Positions 24,140 to 32,528 are shown, numbered from the stretch's first letter. The stretch is DNA of 34,517 nucleotides from Erysipelotrichaceae bacterium UBA2227 (GCA_002348095.1 DDYT01000001.1:1-34517), one strand, 5' to 3'. The notes: generated by a model from the sequence alone, not told the origin. Translations and numbers: made by a program.

Positions 24140-26215
24140 ATGAGAGACTATTTAGCACATGAGGTGCGTAATATTGTTTTGTTGGGCCATAGCGGCAGCG
24201 GTAAAACGGCTGTGGTCGAATCAATGTTGTTTTTTACCAAGGCGATTGACCGGGTCGGTAAAGCCGCAGACGGTAACAGTGTCCTTGATTATGATGCAGA
24301 GGAAGTCAAGCGTGGCGTAAGTGTCTTTACGACATTGGCTCCAATCGAATGGAAGAATTGTAAAATCAATTTTATCGATACCCCGGGGTATCTGGATTAT
24401 GCCGGTGAAATGCTCTCCGGTATATCTGTGGCCGATAATGCACTGATTTTAGTCAGTGCCAAGGACGGTGTTCAAACCGGTACGGAGCGGGCTTGGAAGA
24501 CCGTGACTGCCCGTAAACTGCCGACGATTTTCTTTATCAATAAAATGGATGAAGAAAATGCATCCTTTGAAAAGAGTTACGAGTCATTGCGGGAAAATTT
24601 CGGGAAGTCCGTCATTGCGTTTGAAGTACCGATCATCGAAGGTGGTAAAGTTGTCGGAAGTGTCAATATTTTGAAGAAAAAAGCCTGGTATCACAATGAC
24701 CGCGCCAATGCTAAAGACGTTCCTGATTCGATGAAAGATCAGGTCGACAGTTACTATGAGCAAATCGCTGAAGCTGTCGCCATGGGCGATGATGAACTGA
24801 TGGAGAAATTCTTTGAAGGGGAGCCGTTTACGGAAGCGGAAATCCTCAAAGGCGTCCGGATCGGTGTTCGCAGCGGGGAAATCCGTCCGGTTTATTGCGG
24901 TTCGGCCATTCAGCTGACCGGTATCGAGCGCCTGATGGATCTTATTTCGGAATATTTCCCATCGTATGCCGAGCAGGGTGTCGTTGAAGCGAAGGATGTC
25001 AACGGTAATGTCTTGTCTTTGGAGACCAACGAGAAAGAAGCTTTCAGCGCCCGCGTGTTCAAGACGATCGTCGACCCGTTTGTCGGCCGTATTTCCTTTG
25101 TTAAGGTCATGACCGGCGTCTTGACGACCGATGCGCAAGTCATCAATGTTCAAAAGGACAAAGTTGAAAAAATCGCACAATTATTCTCGATCAAAGGGAA
25201 ACATCAGATCGGTGTCGGAAAACTGTTTACCGGTGATATCGGGGCGATCGTTAAGCTTCAGTACACCGAAACCAGCGACACATTGGCTACCAAAGCCAAA
25301 CCGGTCGTTTATGATAAAATCGAGTTTCCGCAGCCGATGCTTTCGGTCGCTTTGTGGCCAAAGAGTAAAAATGATGAAGATAAGCTGAGTACCAGCTTAC
25401 AGCGCCTTGCGGAAGAAGATGCTTCCTGTAAGTTTGAGAAAAACAGTGAGACCGGGGAACTGATTCTCTATGGTGTCGGTGATCAGCATATCGATGTCAT
25501 CATCAGCAAACTGAAATCAAAATACAAAGTCGAAGTTGACTTATCTGAGCCGAAAGTGCCGTATCGCGAGACCATTCGCGGAACGGTTTCTACGGAAGGA
25601 AAACACAAAAAACAATCCGGAGGTGCAGGTCAGTTCGGTCATGTATTTATTACCTTTGAGCCCTGCGACAGTGAAGAAATGATTTTTGAGGAGAAAGTGT
25701 TTGGCGGTGCCGTTCCTCGCCAGTATTTCCCGGCAGTAGAAGCAGGACTCAGGGAATGTATGAATAAGGGTCTGTTGGCCGGTTACAAGGTAGTCGGTGT
25801 CAAAGCGACACTGACCGACGGTCGTTATCATGAAGTAGACTCTAAGGAAATTGCCTTTAAATCAGCAGCGCGTCTGGCATTTAAGGCCGGTTTCCCCAAA
25901 GCACGTCCGGCCCTGATGGAACCGATCGTAAAAGTTCAGGTAACGATACCGGAAGAATATACCGGTACGGTCATCGGTGATTTCAATAAGCGCCGCGGAA
26001 TTATTCTGGGTATGGAACTGCTTAATGAGAAAGAGCAGATGGTCACCGCAGAAGTTCCGATGTCCGAAATGATGCGTTATGCAACAGAATTGCGCAGCTT
26101 TACCCAGGGCAGAGGCAGCTATACCCAAGAGTTCGACCGATATGAGTTCGCACCTCAGCCGATCGCCGATAAAGTCATTGCTGCTCACGTTAAAGAAGAA
26201 GAGGAAGAAGATTGA
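24140..26215 (+). CDS. EF-G-like translational GTPase
   Basis: A 691-residue protein with all five EF-G domains. G1 is GHSGSGKT (about residues 17-24), G2 lies in RGVSVFTT, G3 is DTPGYLDY, and G4 is NKMD. The later IRGTVSTEGKHKKQSGGAGQFGHV is the domain IV start and MMRYATELRSFTQGRGSY the domain V end. Canonical EF-G has DTPGHVD. Here the catalytic His is replaced by Tyr and switch I is divergent, as in the EF-G-like subgroup (FusA2 type) that occurs beside the real fusA. The main fusA usually lies in the str operon, so this is probably a paralogue of unclear role (ribosome recycling, stress or other). The C-terminus is acidic (KEEEEED). Confidence 0.88.
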   Translation: MRDYLAHEVRNIVLLGHSGSGKTAVVESMLFFTKAIDRVGKAADGNSVLDYDAEEVKRGVSVFTTLAPIEWKNCKINFIDTPGYLDYAGEMLSGISVADNALILVSAKDGVQTGTERAWKTVTARKLPTIFFINKMDEENASFEKSYESLRENFGKSVIAFEVPIIEGGKVVGSVNILKKKAWYHNDRANAKDVPDSMKDQVDSYYEQIAEAVAMGDDELMEKFFEGEPFTEAEILKGVRIGVRSGEIRPVYCGSAIQLTGIERLMDLISEYFPSYAEQGVVEAKDVNGNVLSLETNEKEAFSARVFKTIVDPFVGRISFVKVMTGVLTTDAQVINVQKDKVEKIAQLFSIKGKHQIGVGKLFTGDIGAIVKLQYTETSDTLATKAKPVVYDKIEFPQPMLSVALWPKSKNDEDKLSTSLQRLAEEDASCKFEKNSETGELILYGVGDQHIDVIISKLKSKYKVEVDLSEPKVPYRETIRGTVSTEGKHKKQSGGAGQFGHVFITFEPCDSEEMIFEEKVFGGAVPRQYFPAVEAGLRECMNKGLLAGYKVVGVKATLTDGRYHEVDSKEIAFKSAARLAFKAGFPKARPALMEPIVKVQVTIPEEYTGTVIGDFNKRRGIILGMELLNEKEQMVTAEVPMSEMMRYATELRSFTQGRGSYTQEFDRYEFAPQPIADKVIAAHVKEEEEED

Positions 26216-26219
26216 TTCA

Positions 26220-26243
26220 AAGACAGCCTGCGGGCTGTCTTTT
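26220..26243 (+). terminator. Terminator after the EF-G-like gene
   Basis: AAGACAGCC (26220-26228), TGCG loop, GGCTGTCTT (26233-26241) and following Ts. Confidence 0.88.
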
Positions 26244-26249
26244 CATGAC

Positions 26250-26273
26250 AAAAGGGACCTTGCGGTCCCTTTT
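26250..26273. terminator. Second terminator, usable from both sides
   Basis: AAAAGGGACC (26250-26259), loop TTGC, GGTCCCTTTT (26264-26273). It is symmetric enough to end sodA transcripts on the minus strand and act as backup on the plus strand. Confidence 0.85.
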
Positions 26274-26293
26274 GGTTTTATTTTTGTTATTTT

Positions 26294-26905
26294 TTATTTG
26301 TTCTCTTCAAACAGTTTGTTTACGACCGTCCAATTGACGACATTGAACCATTGTTCGATATACTCCGGCCGGCGGTTCTGATATTTCAGATAATAGGCGT
26401 GTTCCCAAACGTCTAAGGCCAAAATCGGAGTCAGTCCATCGGAAATCGGAGTATCCTGATTGGCAGTCGATACGACTTTCAATTGCTTTTCAGCCGTTAA
26501 TACCAGCCAAGCCCAGCCGCTGCCGAAACGGGTTTTCGCTGCGGTTGCGAAGGCATCTTTGAATTGGGCAAAACCGCCGAATGCACCTTCGATGGCGGCC
26601 AGTAACTCGCCTTGAGGTTCTTTGGCTCCGCCCGGAGTCATTAACTCCCAAAACAGGGTATGATTGAGATGACCTCCGCCGTTATTGCGGACAGCCATAC
26701 GGATGGATTCCGGTACCCGATTGAGGTCTTTGATCAGATCCGTCAGCTCGACATCGGCCAGCTCCGGAAATTTTTCAAGTGCCGCGTTGACATTGTCAAC
26801 ATAAGCCTGATGGTGTTTCGAGTAGTGAATGGTCATGGTTTGGGTATCGATAAACGGTTCAAGCGCATCAAATGCATAAGTAAGTAATGGTAGTGTTTGT
26901 TTCAT
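26294..26905 (-). CDS. sodA: Superoxide dismutase [Fe/Mn]
   Basis: A 203-residue enzyme that dismutates superoxide in the cytoplasm. Metal ligands are visible in order: the His in MTIHYSKHHQAYVDNVN, the His in GGGHLNHTLFWELM, and Asp plus His in LDVWEHAYYLKYQNRRPEYI. GSGWAWLV is the conserved mid-region. Mn versus Fe cannot be settled reliably from sequence. RBS AAAGGAGAT precedes the ATG and there is a separate promoter. It is expected to be monocistronic. Confidence 0.95.
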   Translation of the reverse strand: MKQTLPLLTYAFDALEPFIDTQTMTIHYSKHHQAYVDNVNAALEKFPELADVELTDLIKDLNRVPESIRMAVRNNGGGHLNHTLFWELMTPGGAKEPQGELLAAIEGAFGGFAQFKDAFATAAKTRFGSGWAWLVLTAEKQLKVVSTANQDTPISDGLTPILALDVWEHAYYLKYQNRRPEYIEQWFNVVNWTVVNKLFEENK

Positions 26906-26932
26906 TGTTTTTATCTCCTTTGTTACGGTTTA

Positions 26933-26961
26933 AGCATAGCAAAGCAAATTTTCACAATCAA
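26933..26961 (-). promoter_or_regulatory. sodA promoter
   Basis: On the minus strand, TTGATT (26961-26956), a 17-base spacer and TATGCT (26938-26933). Confidence 0.58.
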
Positions 26962-26994
26962 ACGTTATGCCCAATATGTTAGCCATATTTAACT

Positions 26995-27402
26995 TTATCC
27001 GAACAATGTCGGTCCTGCGGTTGTAAGGGATGTAACTTTTCGGATAGCCTCCAAAAATGCTGCATAGGGTATATCATCATACATCTTTCCCTGATATTCA
27101 ACACTGCGGCAATACTCTTTCTTGCCGGTCAGATGAGAGCAAGAATCACAAACATTCATATGAATTCGAATATCGATGATATCCTCGATGGGTCTGCCGG
27201 CAATTTCTACGCGATTGGATAGCTCGATCTGCTCAACAGAAAGGATGATATCCTCAACGGATATCTGCCATCCGGCCGATCGACAGGCAGGCGCAAGGTG
27301 TTCGATTGCCCGGCTCAGAGTCGACTTTGTCTGTTGACAACGGCTGCATGTCTGACCATCAACTTCAAGATGATACCAACGGATCAATAATATCTTACTC
27401 AT
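26995..27402 (-). CDS. DUF2703 family protein
   Basis: A 135-residue cysteine-containing protein beginning MSKILLIRWYHLEVDGQTCSRC. The CSRC pair at about residues 18-21, the following SNRVEIAGRPIEDI and a C-terminal CDSCSHLTGKKEYC group match DUF2703, which looks like a thioredoxin-like fold with a CxxC and a metal-binding tail. Function is not known. Redox or metal handling is an inference. ATG 27402 lies within the last 8 bases of the M32 peptidase gene (ATGAGTAA), so translation is coupled to it. There is no strong terminator after it, only an AT-rich hairpin at 26973-26989. Confidence 0.78.
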   Translation of the reverse strand: MSKILLIRWYHLEVDGQTCSRCQQTKSTLSRAIEHLAPACRSAGWQISVEDIILSVEQIELSNRVEIAGRPIEDIIDIRIHMNVCDSCSHLTGKKEYCRSVEYQGKMYDDIPYAAFLEAIRKVTSLTTAGPTLFG

Positions 27403-28891
27403 AAAGTCCAAACAGCTGCGAATATTTTTCTTTCAGATAATCCACATAATACTGAGGATTAAAGGTTTCGCCGGTCACCTTCAGTAGTAGCTCATTGGGA
27501 TCAAATAATCCGCCGTGACGATGGATGTTATTCTTTAGCCATGCGTTGACAGAGGCAAAGTCGTTGTTTTCAAGGCAACGATCGACATCAATTTCCTTTT
27601 TCATCGCTGCCATCCACTGTGCACTGTATGCAGAGCCCAGGGCATAGGTCGGGAAATAACCAAAAGCTCCGCCGGACCAATGGATATCCTGCAAAATGCC
27701 CAATCCGTTGTGGGGCGGGCGGATACCCAGATATTCCATATACTTTTGATTCCATACCTCATCCAATCCTTCCACGTCCAATGTACCGTCAAACAAACCT
27801 TGTTCGATTTCATAGCGGACCATGATGTGCAGCGGATAGGTCAGTTCGTCCGCTTCAATGCGGATCAGTGACAAAGCGACGTGATTGATGCCCAAAATGA
27901 ATTCATCCAGGGTCACATCGGACAGTGCATCCACACATTGTTGAACTTTCGGATAAACGGATGTCCAGAACTGTGCACTGCGTCCGAGCATGTTTTCATA
28001 AAGTCGCGACTGAGATTCGTGCATGCCATAGGTCATACTGTCCGCAATCGTGCTTCCCTGATACACCTCATCGACCTGTCCGTTGTAAGTGGCATGTCCC
28101 ACTTCATGGATCAGTGCAAAGATCGATGACGTAAACATATCTTCATGATAGCGAACCGTCACACGGTTATCATGAATGGAAAAATGAGAACTGAACGGAT
28201 GCGCACTTTCGCCGATATAGCCAGACTCTTTTTCATAGTTCAAATAGTCCATCAGGATGTCGACGACTTTGCGCTGCTGTCCGATGGGAACATGACGCGA
28301 AAGCCAAGCGGGCTCCGGAATGTTTTTCGCGATGATCCGATGCAGAAACGGCACGATTTCCTCTTTGAGCTTACTGAAAAACACATCGTAATCCGCTAAC
28401 GTGATTCCGGTTTCAAAGTCATCGATCAACTGCTGGTACACCGGTCGGGTATCCTTACGGAATGAGATGATTTGCTTGGTCATTTCAATCAGTTTCTTCA
28501 GATAGGGCTTAAATGAAGCATAATCCTGTTGATCCCGGGCTTTTTCCCAGACATTCTCGGCATCCCGGGTCAGTTGGGCATACTCAACAAAAACATCTTT
28601 TGGTATATACCGGGTTTTATCCAGATTTTTTTTGATCAGACGGATTTCCCGAGTCATGACCTCATCGAGATCTTCAGCAGACAGTTCATCGATCAAATCA
28701 ATGAATTCGGGTGAAGTCGTGATCGAAAACAGTTCTCCGGATAATAGTGCAGCCATTTTATTTCGATAGGATGCCCCCTTTTTCGGTGCGATCGTACTGG
28801 AATCCCAGTTCAGTGTCGTTAGGGCAAGCCGATAGGCAGAGATCTTCTCTCTGATTTCGTGAAACTGATCCAATTTTGTTGATATAGTCAT
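27395..28891 (-). CDS. M32 family metallocarboxypeptidase (Taq-type)
   Basis: A 498-residue zinc carboxypeptidase. The zinc motif is in ALIHEVGHATYNGQVD (first His about residue 262). MTYGMHESQSRLYENMLGRS holds the third ligand Glu with the HESQ signature of M32, and IRPPHNGLGILQDIHWSGGAFGYFPTYALG is the other hallmark block. It removes C-terminal residues from peptides in the cytoplasm. ATG 28891 follows GGAGGAA and starts at MTISTKLDQFHEI. The longer open frame is not needed. The gene diverges from the PfkB kinase gene. Confidence 0.94.
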   Translation of the reverse strand: MTISTKLDQFHEIREKISAYRLALTTLNWDSSTIAPKKGASYRNKMAALLSGELFSITTSPEFIDLIDELSAEDLDEVMTREIRLIKKNLDKTRYIPKDVFVEYAQLTRDAENVWEKARDQQDYASFKPYLKKLIEMTKQIISFRKDTRPVYQQLIDDFETGITLADYDVFFSKLKEEIVPFLHRIIAKNIPEPAWLSRHVPIGQQRKVVDILMDYLNYEKESGYIGESAHPFSSHFSIHDNRVTVRYHEDMFTSSIFALIHEVGHATYNGQVDEVYQGSTIADSMTYGMHESQSRLYENMLGRSAQFWTSVYPKVQQCVDALSDVTLDEFILGINHVALSLIRIEADELTYPLHIMVRYEIEQGLFDGTLDVEGLDEVWNQKYMEYLGIRPPHNGLGILQDIHWSGGAFGYFPTYALGSAYSAQWMAAMKKEIDVDRCLENNDFASVNAWLKNNIHRHGGLFDPNELLLKVTGETFNPQYYVDYLKEKYSQLFGLYE

Positions 28892-28914
28892 AACAATTCC
28901 TCCGTTACGAAGGT

Positions 28915-28923
28915 ATTGTATCA
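28915..28923 (-). promoter_or_regulatory. Extended -10 promoter of the M32 gene
   Basis: Minus strand TGA followed by TACAAT (28920-28915), 23 bases before the start. No clear -35. Confidence 0.42.
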
Positions 28924-28932
28924 TATAAGTTG

Positions 28933-28963
28933 TTGTTTACTGAGATTGAGATTGATATATAAT
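28933..28963 (+). promoter_or_regulatory. Promoter just upstream of the PfkB kinase start
   Basis: TATAAT (28958-28963) with TTGTTT (28933-28938) at a long 19-base spacing. Only six bases lie between the -10 and the ATG, so transcription would start at or next to the start codon. Confidence 0.48.
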
Positions 28964-28969
28964 AAGAAT

Positions 28970-29929
28970 ATGAGTAAAACGGTAAGAACTTTCCACCTGA
29001 TCGGCGGAGCGAATATTGATATCTTGGGTAAGTCATTTGATACACTGAAACCTTCAGATTCCAATCCGGGCAAGGTGTCGGTGAGTTTTGGCGGCGTTGC
29101 CCGAAATATTGCTTCGACGATTGCCAATCTCGACCGTCCTGTCCGATTACTGTCGGTATTCGGAGATGATTTGCTTGGCAGACAATGTGCAAACGACTGT
29201 ATCGATCGCAACATCGATATATCGTGCAGCCTGTTTCTCGAACATGCGTCATCATCCACGTACCTGGCGATAGCCAATAGGGATGGCGATATGTCAGTGG
29301 CTATTGCCGATATGGAGATTCTGCGCTATCTGAGCCAAGAGTCAGTCACCGCTTTTTTATCATCGGTCGACCCATCGGATGTTTTGGTGGTCGACACCAA
29401 TCTGGAAGATGATATGATCGACTTTATCACATCGGCCACTCCGTGTTTACTGGCGTGTGATCCGATATCCACCACCAAGACTAAAAAAATCGTTCCCTAT
29501 CTGTCGAGACTGACCGTTTTTAAGCCCAACCGTCTTGAAGCCGAGGTCTGTTGCGGATTTCCGGTCACCGATGATGAAAGTTTAATGAAAGCACTTAGGG
29601 TATTAAGAAATCACGGGATTCGGGATGTTATCATTACACTTGGAGTCAGAGGCGGTGCTATCGCTTGCGAAGAAGGATATTTCAGGTACAATCATTCGGA
29701 TATTCCCATCGTCAGTGCGACCGGCGCGGGAGATGCATTTCTGGCCGCATATATTTCCTATTTGCATTTGGGTTCATTAAATGCGCTGAAATACGGTGTG
29801 GCTGCGGCAATTGCGACGTGTCTGTGTGAGAAGACGGTGGAAGATAGAATCGATCATAGGTATCTGTCCTCGATCATGGAGGAGTTTCCAATAAATCTTG
29901 AGAGAAGAAACCTTGAGCAAAACCCTTGA
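28970..29929 (+). CDS. PfkB family kinase, pseudouridine-kinase-like
   Basis: A 319-residue ribokinase-fold enzyme. The N-terminal HLIGGANIDILGKS and VSFGGVARNIASTIANLDR are the sugar-binding motif as seen in pseudouridine kinases (PsuK/YeiC). NRLEAEVCCG follows, and SATGAGDAFLAAYI is the ATP/anion-hole motif with catalytic Asp. The partner glycosidase PsuG is not nearby, so the substrate remains open (pseudouridine or another nucleoside or sugar). ATG 28970 is the start that fits the family. It has no ribosome binding site and lies six bases after TATAAT, so the mRNA may be leaderless. Confidence 0.83.
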   Translation: MSKTVRTFHLIGGANIDILGKSFDTLKPSDSNPGKVSVSFGGVARNIASTIANLDRPVRLLSVFGDDLLGRQCANDCIDRNIDISCSLFLEHASSSTYLAIANRDGDMSVAIADMEILRYLSQESVTAFLSSVDPSDVLVVDTNLEDDMIDFITSATPCLLACDPISTTKTKKIVPYLSRLTVFKPNRLEAEVCCGFPVTDDESLMKALRVLRNHGIRDVIITLGVRGGAIACEEGYFRYNHSDIPIVSATGAGDAFLAAYISYLHLGSLNALKYGVAAAIATCLCEKTVEDRIDHRYLSSIMEEFPINLERRNLEQNP

Positions 29930-30004
29930 TGGTTAATGGTATTTACATGAAAATGTGAGTGTACAATCATGGCATGGCGTTAGAATCACAACAGGAGGAA
30001 TCGT

Positions 30005-30478
30005 ATGTTTGAACAATGTGTAGCATTACTGAAACAACGGGGAGTCGAGAAATCCGATATCATCGATTGTGTCTATTACTTGCAGAAGCGCTATATTGCC
30101 GATCTGACCTTGGACAAAATCGAGTATTATGTGGACAGCGTACTGAATAAACGCGAAGTACAGCACGCCATCATCACAGGCATCCGGATCGACATACTGA
30201 CAGAAGAAGGAAAGTTTGCGGATGAGAAGTTTAATACGATGATCATGGATGATTATGGGTTGTACGGTGTCGATGAGGTGTTGGCGTACGGCATATGCAA
30301 TCTGTATGGTTCGATCGCATTGACGAACTTCGGATATATTGATAAAGTTAAACCGGGAATCATCGGTAAACTCAATGAACATACCACTCAATGCAATACA
30401 TTTTTAGATGATATCGTCGGAGCCATAGCTGCCGCTGCAGCCAGTAAGCTGGCGCATGACAAGGAGAAAAATATATGA
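30005..30478 (+). CDS. pgpA: Phosphatidylglycerophosphatase A-related protein
   Basis: A 157-residue protein of the PgpA family (Bacillus YutG type). It is recognised by VLNKREVQHAIITGIRIDIL, DDYGLYGVDEVLAYGICNLYGSIALTNFGYIDKVKPGIIGKL and CNTFLDDIVGAIAAAAASKL. Family members dephosphorylate phosphatidylglycerol phosphate. This short form has few hydrophobic segments, so membrane topology is unclear. ACAGGAGGAA precedes the ATG. Its stop overlaps the next gene as ATGA, starting a chain of five tightly packed genes. The promoter is not certain: TACAAT at 29962-29967 lacks a good -35. Confidence 0.82.
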   Translation: MFEQCVALLKQRGVEKSDIIDCVYYLQKRYIADLTLDKIEYYVDSVLNKREVQHAIITGIRIDILTEEGKFADEKFNTMIMDDYGLYGVDEVLAYGICNLYGSIALTNFGYIDKVKPGIIGKLNEHTTQCNTFLDDIVGAIAAAAASKLAHDKEKNI

Positions 30479-30879
30479 AGAAACTATTATTGCTGATGGC
30501 ATTGCTGGTAATCGTCGTTGCCGGCTGTGCTCCTTCCAAAGATATAAAGATGATCAAGGCATCTGAAGCCGTAAAGCGTTTGGATGCTGCGGAATCGATG
30601 GTGTTGGTCATTGGTGTATCAACTTGTTCTGCATGTAAAGAATATAAGCCGATCATTCGTGAGATCGTCAAGAATTATGATGTTGAAATTTTCTATGTTG
30701 AACTGGATTCGGATTCCAACGCGGATGTTAAGGCATTGGTGGATAAATACTTAGTTGAAGCCCGTTGGACACCGACTACCTATATTTTCGATAAAGGTGT
30801 CTTGGTCGAGTCGAAAACCGGCGCGATCCGATACACCGCATTAAAGGATTGGCTGCAGTCCAATGAAATCATCGAGTAA
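30475..30879 (+). CDS. Thioredoxin-fold lipoprotein
   Basis: A 134-residue protein with an N-terminal lipoprotein signal (MKKLLLLMALLVIVVAGCAP, lipid at Cys 19). A thioredoxin-like domain follows: VIGVSTCSACKEYKPI with the redox pair CSAC, and TPTTYIFDKG with the cis-Pro loop. It is probably anchored outside the membrane as a thiol-disulfide oxidoreductase. Overlaps pgpA by 4 bases and the AAC(3)-like gene by 17 bases. The functional link to pgpA is not obvious. Confidence 0.85.
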   Translation: MKKLLLLMALLVIVVAGCAPSKDIKMIKASEAVKRLDAAESMVLVIGVSTCSACKEYKPIIREIVKNYDVEIFYVELDSDSNADVKALVDKYLVEARWTPTTYIFDKGVLVESKTGAIRYTALKDWLQSNEIIE

Positions 30880-31663
30880 TGAGATTCATGCGGTTTTGAC
30901 CCGCCAGCAAATCATCGATCAGTTGCGTGCCAACGGCATTACTGCCGGAATGACCCTGATGGTTCATTCGTCGCTGCGCTCTTTTGGTTATGTCTGCGGA
31001 GGAGCTCAAACCGTCATCGATGCATTACTGGAAGTCATCGGATACGAAGGTACGATCGTCGTATCGATGCAAAGCGGCGATAACAGCGAGCCGGGTTACT
31101 GGCAATACCCACCGGTTGCAATCCGTTTCTTTGATGTGATCCGTAAATCTCATCCATCGTTTCACACCACTCACAGTGATGTTCACAGAATGGGTGCGAT
31201 CTCCAAAAGTATCCGTCATCGCGAAGGCAGTGTGACCACCAGCCATCCGGCGGTGGCCTTTAGTGCGATAGGGAAGTATGCCCGGTTTATCTGCCGTCAT
31301 CATCCCTTGGATTTTCCTTTATCGAAGGAATCGCCTTTGGGAGCCTGTTATGATTTGAAGGCACACATTTTACTGCTGGGCGTTGATTATGACAGCTGTA
31401 CGGCGTTTCATCTGGCAGAATCGATCAGTGCAAAGCGAGCCGTCATCCTGCAGGGAGGGGCTATCGAGTCGAGTGTCGGTCGGATATGGCAGAAGTATCT
31501 CGATTACGACTATGATCCCGATGACTTCAAAAATATCGGATTGATGCTTCAGCATAAAGGATTGGTTTCCGAGTTTGCCATCGGGAATTCAAAGGTTAAA
31601 TTTTTTGAAATGCAGCCAGCCGTCGATGCGGCGGTGGGCTGGTTAAAGGAGCGAGTGGTATGA
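30863..31663 (+). CDS. Aminoglycoside 3-N-acetyltransferase family protein
   Basis: A 266-residue acetyl-CoA-dependent acyltransferase of the AAC(3) family. Family marks are LMVHSSLRSFGYVCGGAQTVIDALLEVIG, SMQSGD, HTTHSDVHRMGAISK, TSHPAVAFSAIGKYA, PLSKESPLGACYDL (CoA contacts) and DSCTAFHLAES with the catalytic His region. Chromosomal members include YokD-like proteins whose natural substrate is unknown, so resistance is not implied. The ATG lies in the preceding gene and has only a weak binding site. The stop overlaps ogt as ATGA. Confidence 0.88.
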   Translation: MKSSSNEIHAVLTRQQIIDQLRANGITAGMTLMVHSSLRSFGYVCGGAQTVIDALLEVIGYEGTIVVSMQSGDNSEPGYWQYPPVAIRFFDVIRKSHPSFHTTHSDVHRMGAISKSIRHREGSVTTSHPAVAFSAIGKYARFICRHHPLDFPLSKESPLGACYDLKAHILLLGVDYDSCTAFHLAESISAKRAVILQGGAIESSVGRIWQKYLDYDYDPDDFKNIGLMLQHKGLVSEFAIGNSKVKFFEMQPAVDAAVGWLKERVV

Positions 31664-32106
31664 ACAAGGCTGTTTGCTCTTTTTTTGATGGTTCTCTGAT
31701 CGTCGAAGGAAGAGAAGATGCGGTTGAAAAGGTGGATTTCAGTTTTGAAAGACTAGAGGAATGTGAAGGGACCGGAGAAGTTCAAAAAGCGATTCGCCAG
31801 ATGAGGGAATATCGGGACAGAAAGCGGACGTCGTTTGACTTTGTCCTGGATCTTAGGGTCACAGAGTTTCGTAAGAAAGTATTTTATGAACTGATGAAGG
31901 TTCGTTTTGGCGAAGTCGTTTCGTATGGCGAGCTTGCCCGGCGTATCGGAAATCCTAAGGGAGCCCGGGCAATCGGCAATGCCATGAATCATAATCCCTG
32001 CATGATCGTCGTCCCTTGCCATCGTGTCATCGGATCGGATGGCACGCTGGTCGGTTTTGCGGGCGGATTGGAGTTAAAGCAGCGTTTGCTGGATTTGGAG
32101 AAATGA
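31660..32106 (+). CDS. ogt: Methylated-DNA--protein-cysteine methyltransferase
   Basis: A 148-residue DNA repair protein that takes the methyl group from O6-methylguanine onto its own Cys. The active site is VPCHRVIGSDG with Cys about residue 120. Upstream are FRKKVFYELMKVRFGEVVSYGELARRIGNPKGARAIGNAMNHNP, the DNA-binding helix-turn-helix with arginine finger region. The N-terminal domain is short. ATG 31660 and the stop both overlap the neighbours as ATGA. Confidence 0.94.
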   Translation: MNKAVCSFFDGSLIVEGREDAVEKVDFSFERLEECEGTGEVQKAIRQMREYRDRKRTSFDFVLDLRVTEFRKKVFYELMKVRFGEVVSYGELARRIGNPKGARAIGNAMNHNPCMIVVPCHRVIGSDGTLVGFAGGLELKQRLLDLEK

Positions 32107-32528
32107 TCAGATCCAGAATCGTAAGAGGGATTGCGCAGACCGAGATTGTCAGGGATATCCGATTGGCGGTGTTTTCTGATGAGCAGGGATTTACCGATGA
32201 GTTTGATGAATCGGACGAGCACTGCTGGCACATTGAAGTCTGGTTTGATAATCAGCCCTCGGCTGCCGGCCGGATGTTCGAAAGTGATGTGAAGGGCATT
32301 TATACGATTGGCCGCATTGCCGTTCTGCCTCAGTTTCGACATCAGAGCTTGGGAAGTTATGTCATGACATCCCTCGAGGATCATGCCCGGAGGTGCGGTG
32401 CGCACGGGATTATTTTGTCCGCACAATGTCATGCCGAAGGGTTTTATCAGAAACTGGGATACATATCGCAAGGAGATGTGTATATGGATCAGCACTGTCC
32501 GCATATCGAAATGTTCAAAAGTTTATAG
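32103..32528 (+). CDS. GNAT family N-acetyltransferase (ElaA/YjcF-like)
   Basis: A 141-residue acetyltransferase. The start IRSRIVRGIAQTEIVRDIRLAVFSDEQGF resembles ElaA/YjcF-type GNATs. TIGRIAVLPQFRHQSLGSYVM is the acetyl-CoA pyrophosphate loop (motif A) and ILSAQCHAEGFYQKLGYISQG is motif B. The substrate is unknown. The open frame extends upstream to 32016, but ATG 32103 overlaps the ogt stop as ATGA and gives the family length. A terminator starts within the stop codon. Confidence 0.87.
   Translation: MIRSRIVRGIAQTEIVRDIRLAVFSDEQGFTDEFDESDEHCWHIEVWFDNQPSAAGRMFESDVKGIYTIGRIAVLPQFRHQSLGSYVMTSLEDHARRCGAHGIILSAQCHAEGFYQKLGYISQGDVYMDQHCPHIEMFKSL

Noticed and set aside
26108..26381. Open frame crossing the EF-G-like end and both terminators
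   Set aside because: It runs through two terminator hairpins and into the antisense of sodA, with no family resemblance.
30863..31663. Acquired antibiotic resistance gene
   Set aside because: It belongs to the AAC(3) fold family but sits in an overlapping housekeeping operon with no mobile element or composition change visible, so acquired resistance is not supported.
32016..32102. Earlier start for the GNAT gene inside ogt
   Set aside because: ATG 32103 overlaps the ogt stop as ATGA like its neighbours and gives the usual GNAT start. The upstream part is the other-frame reading of the Ogt active-site region.
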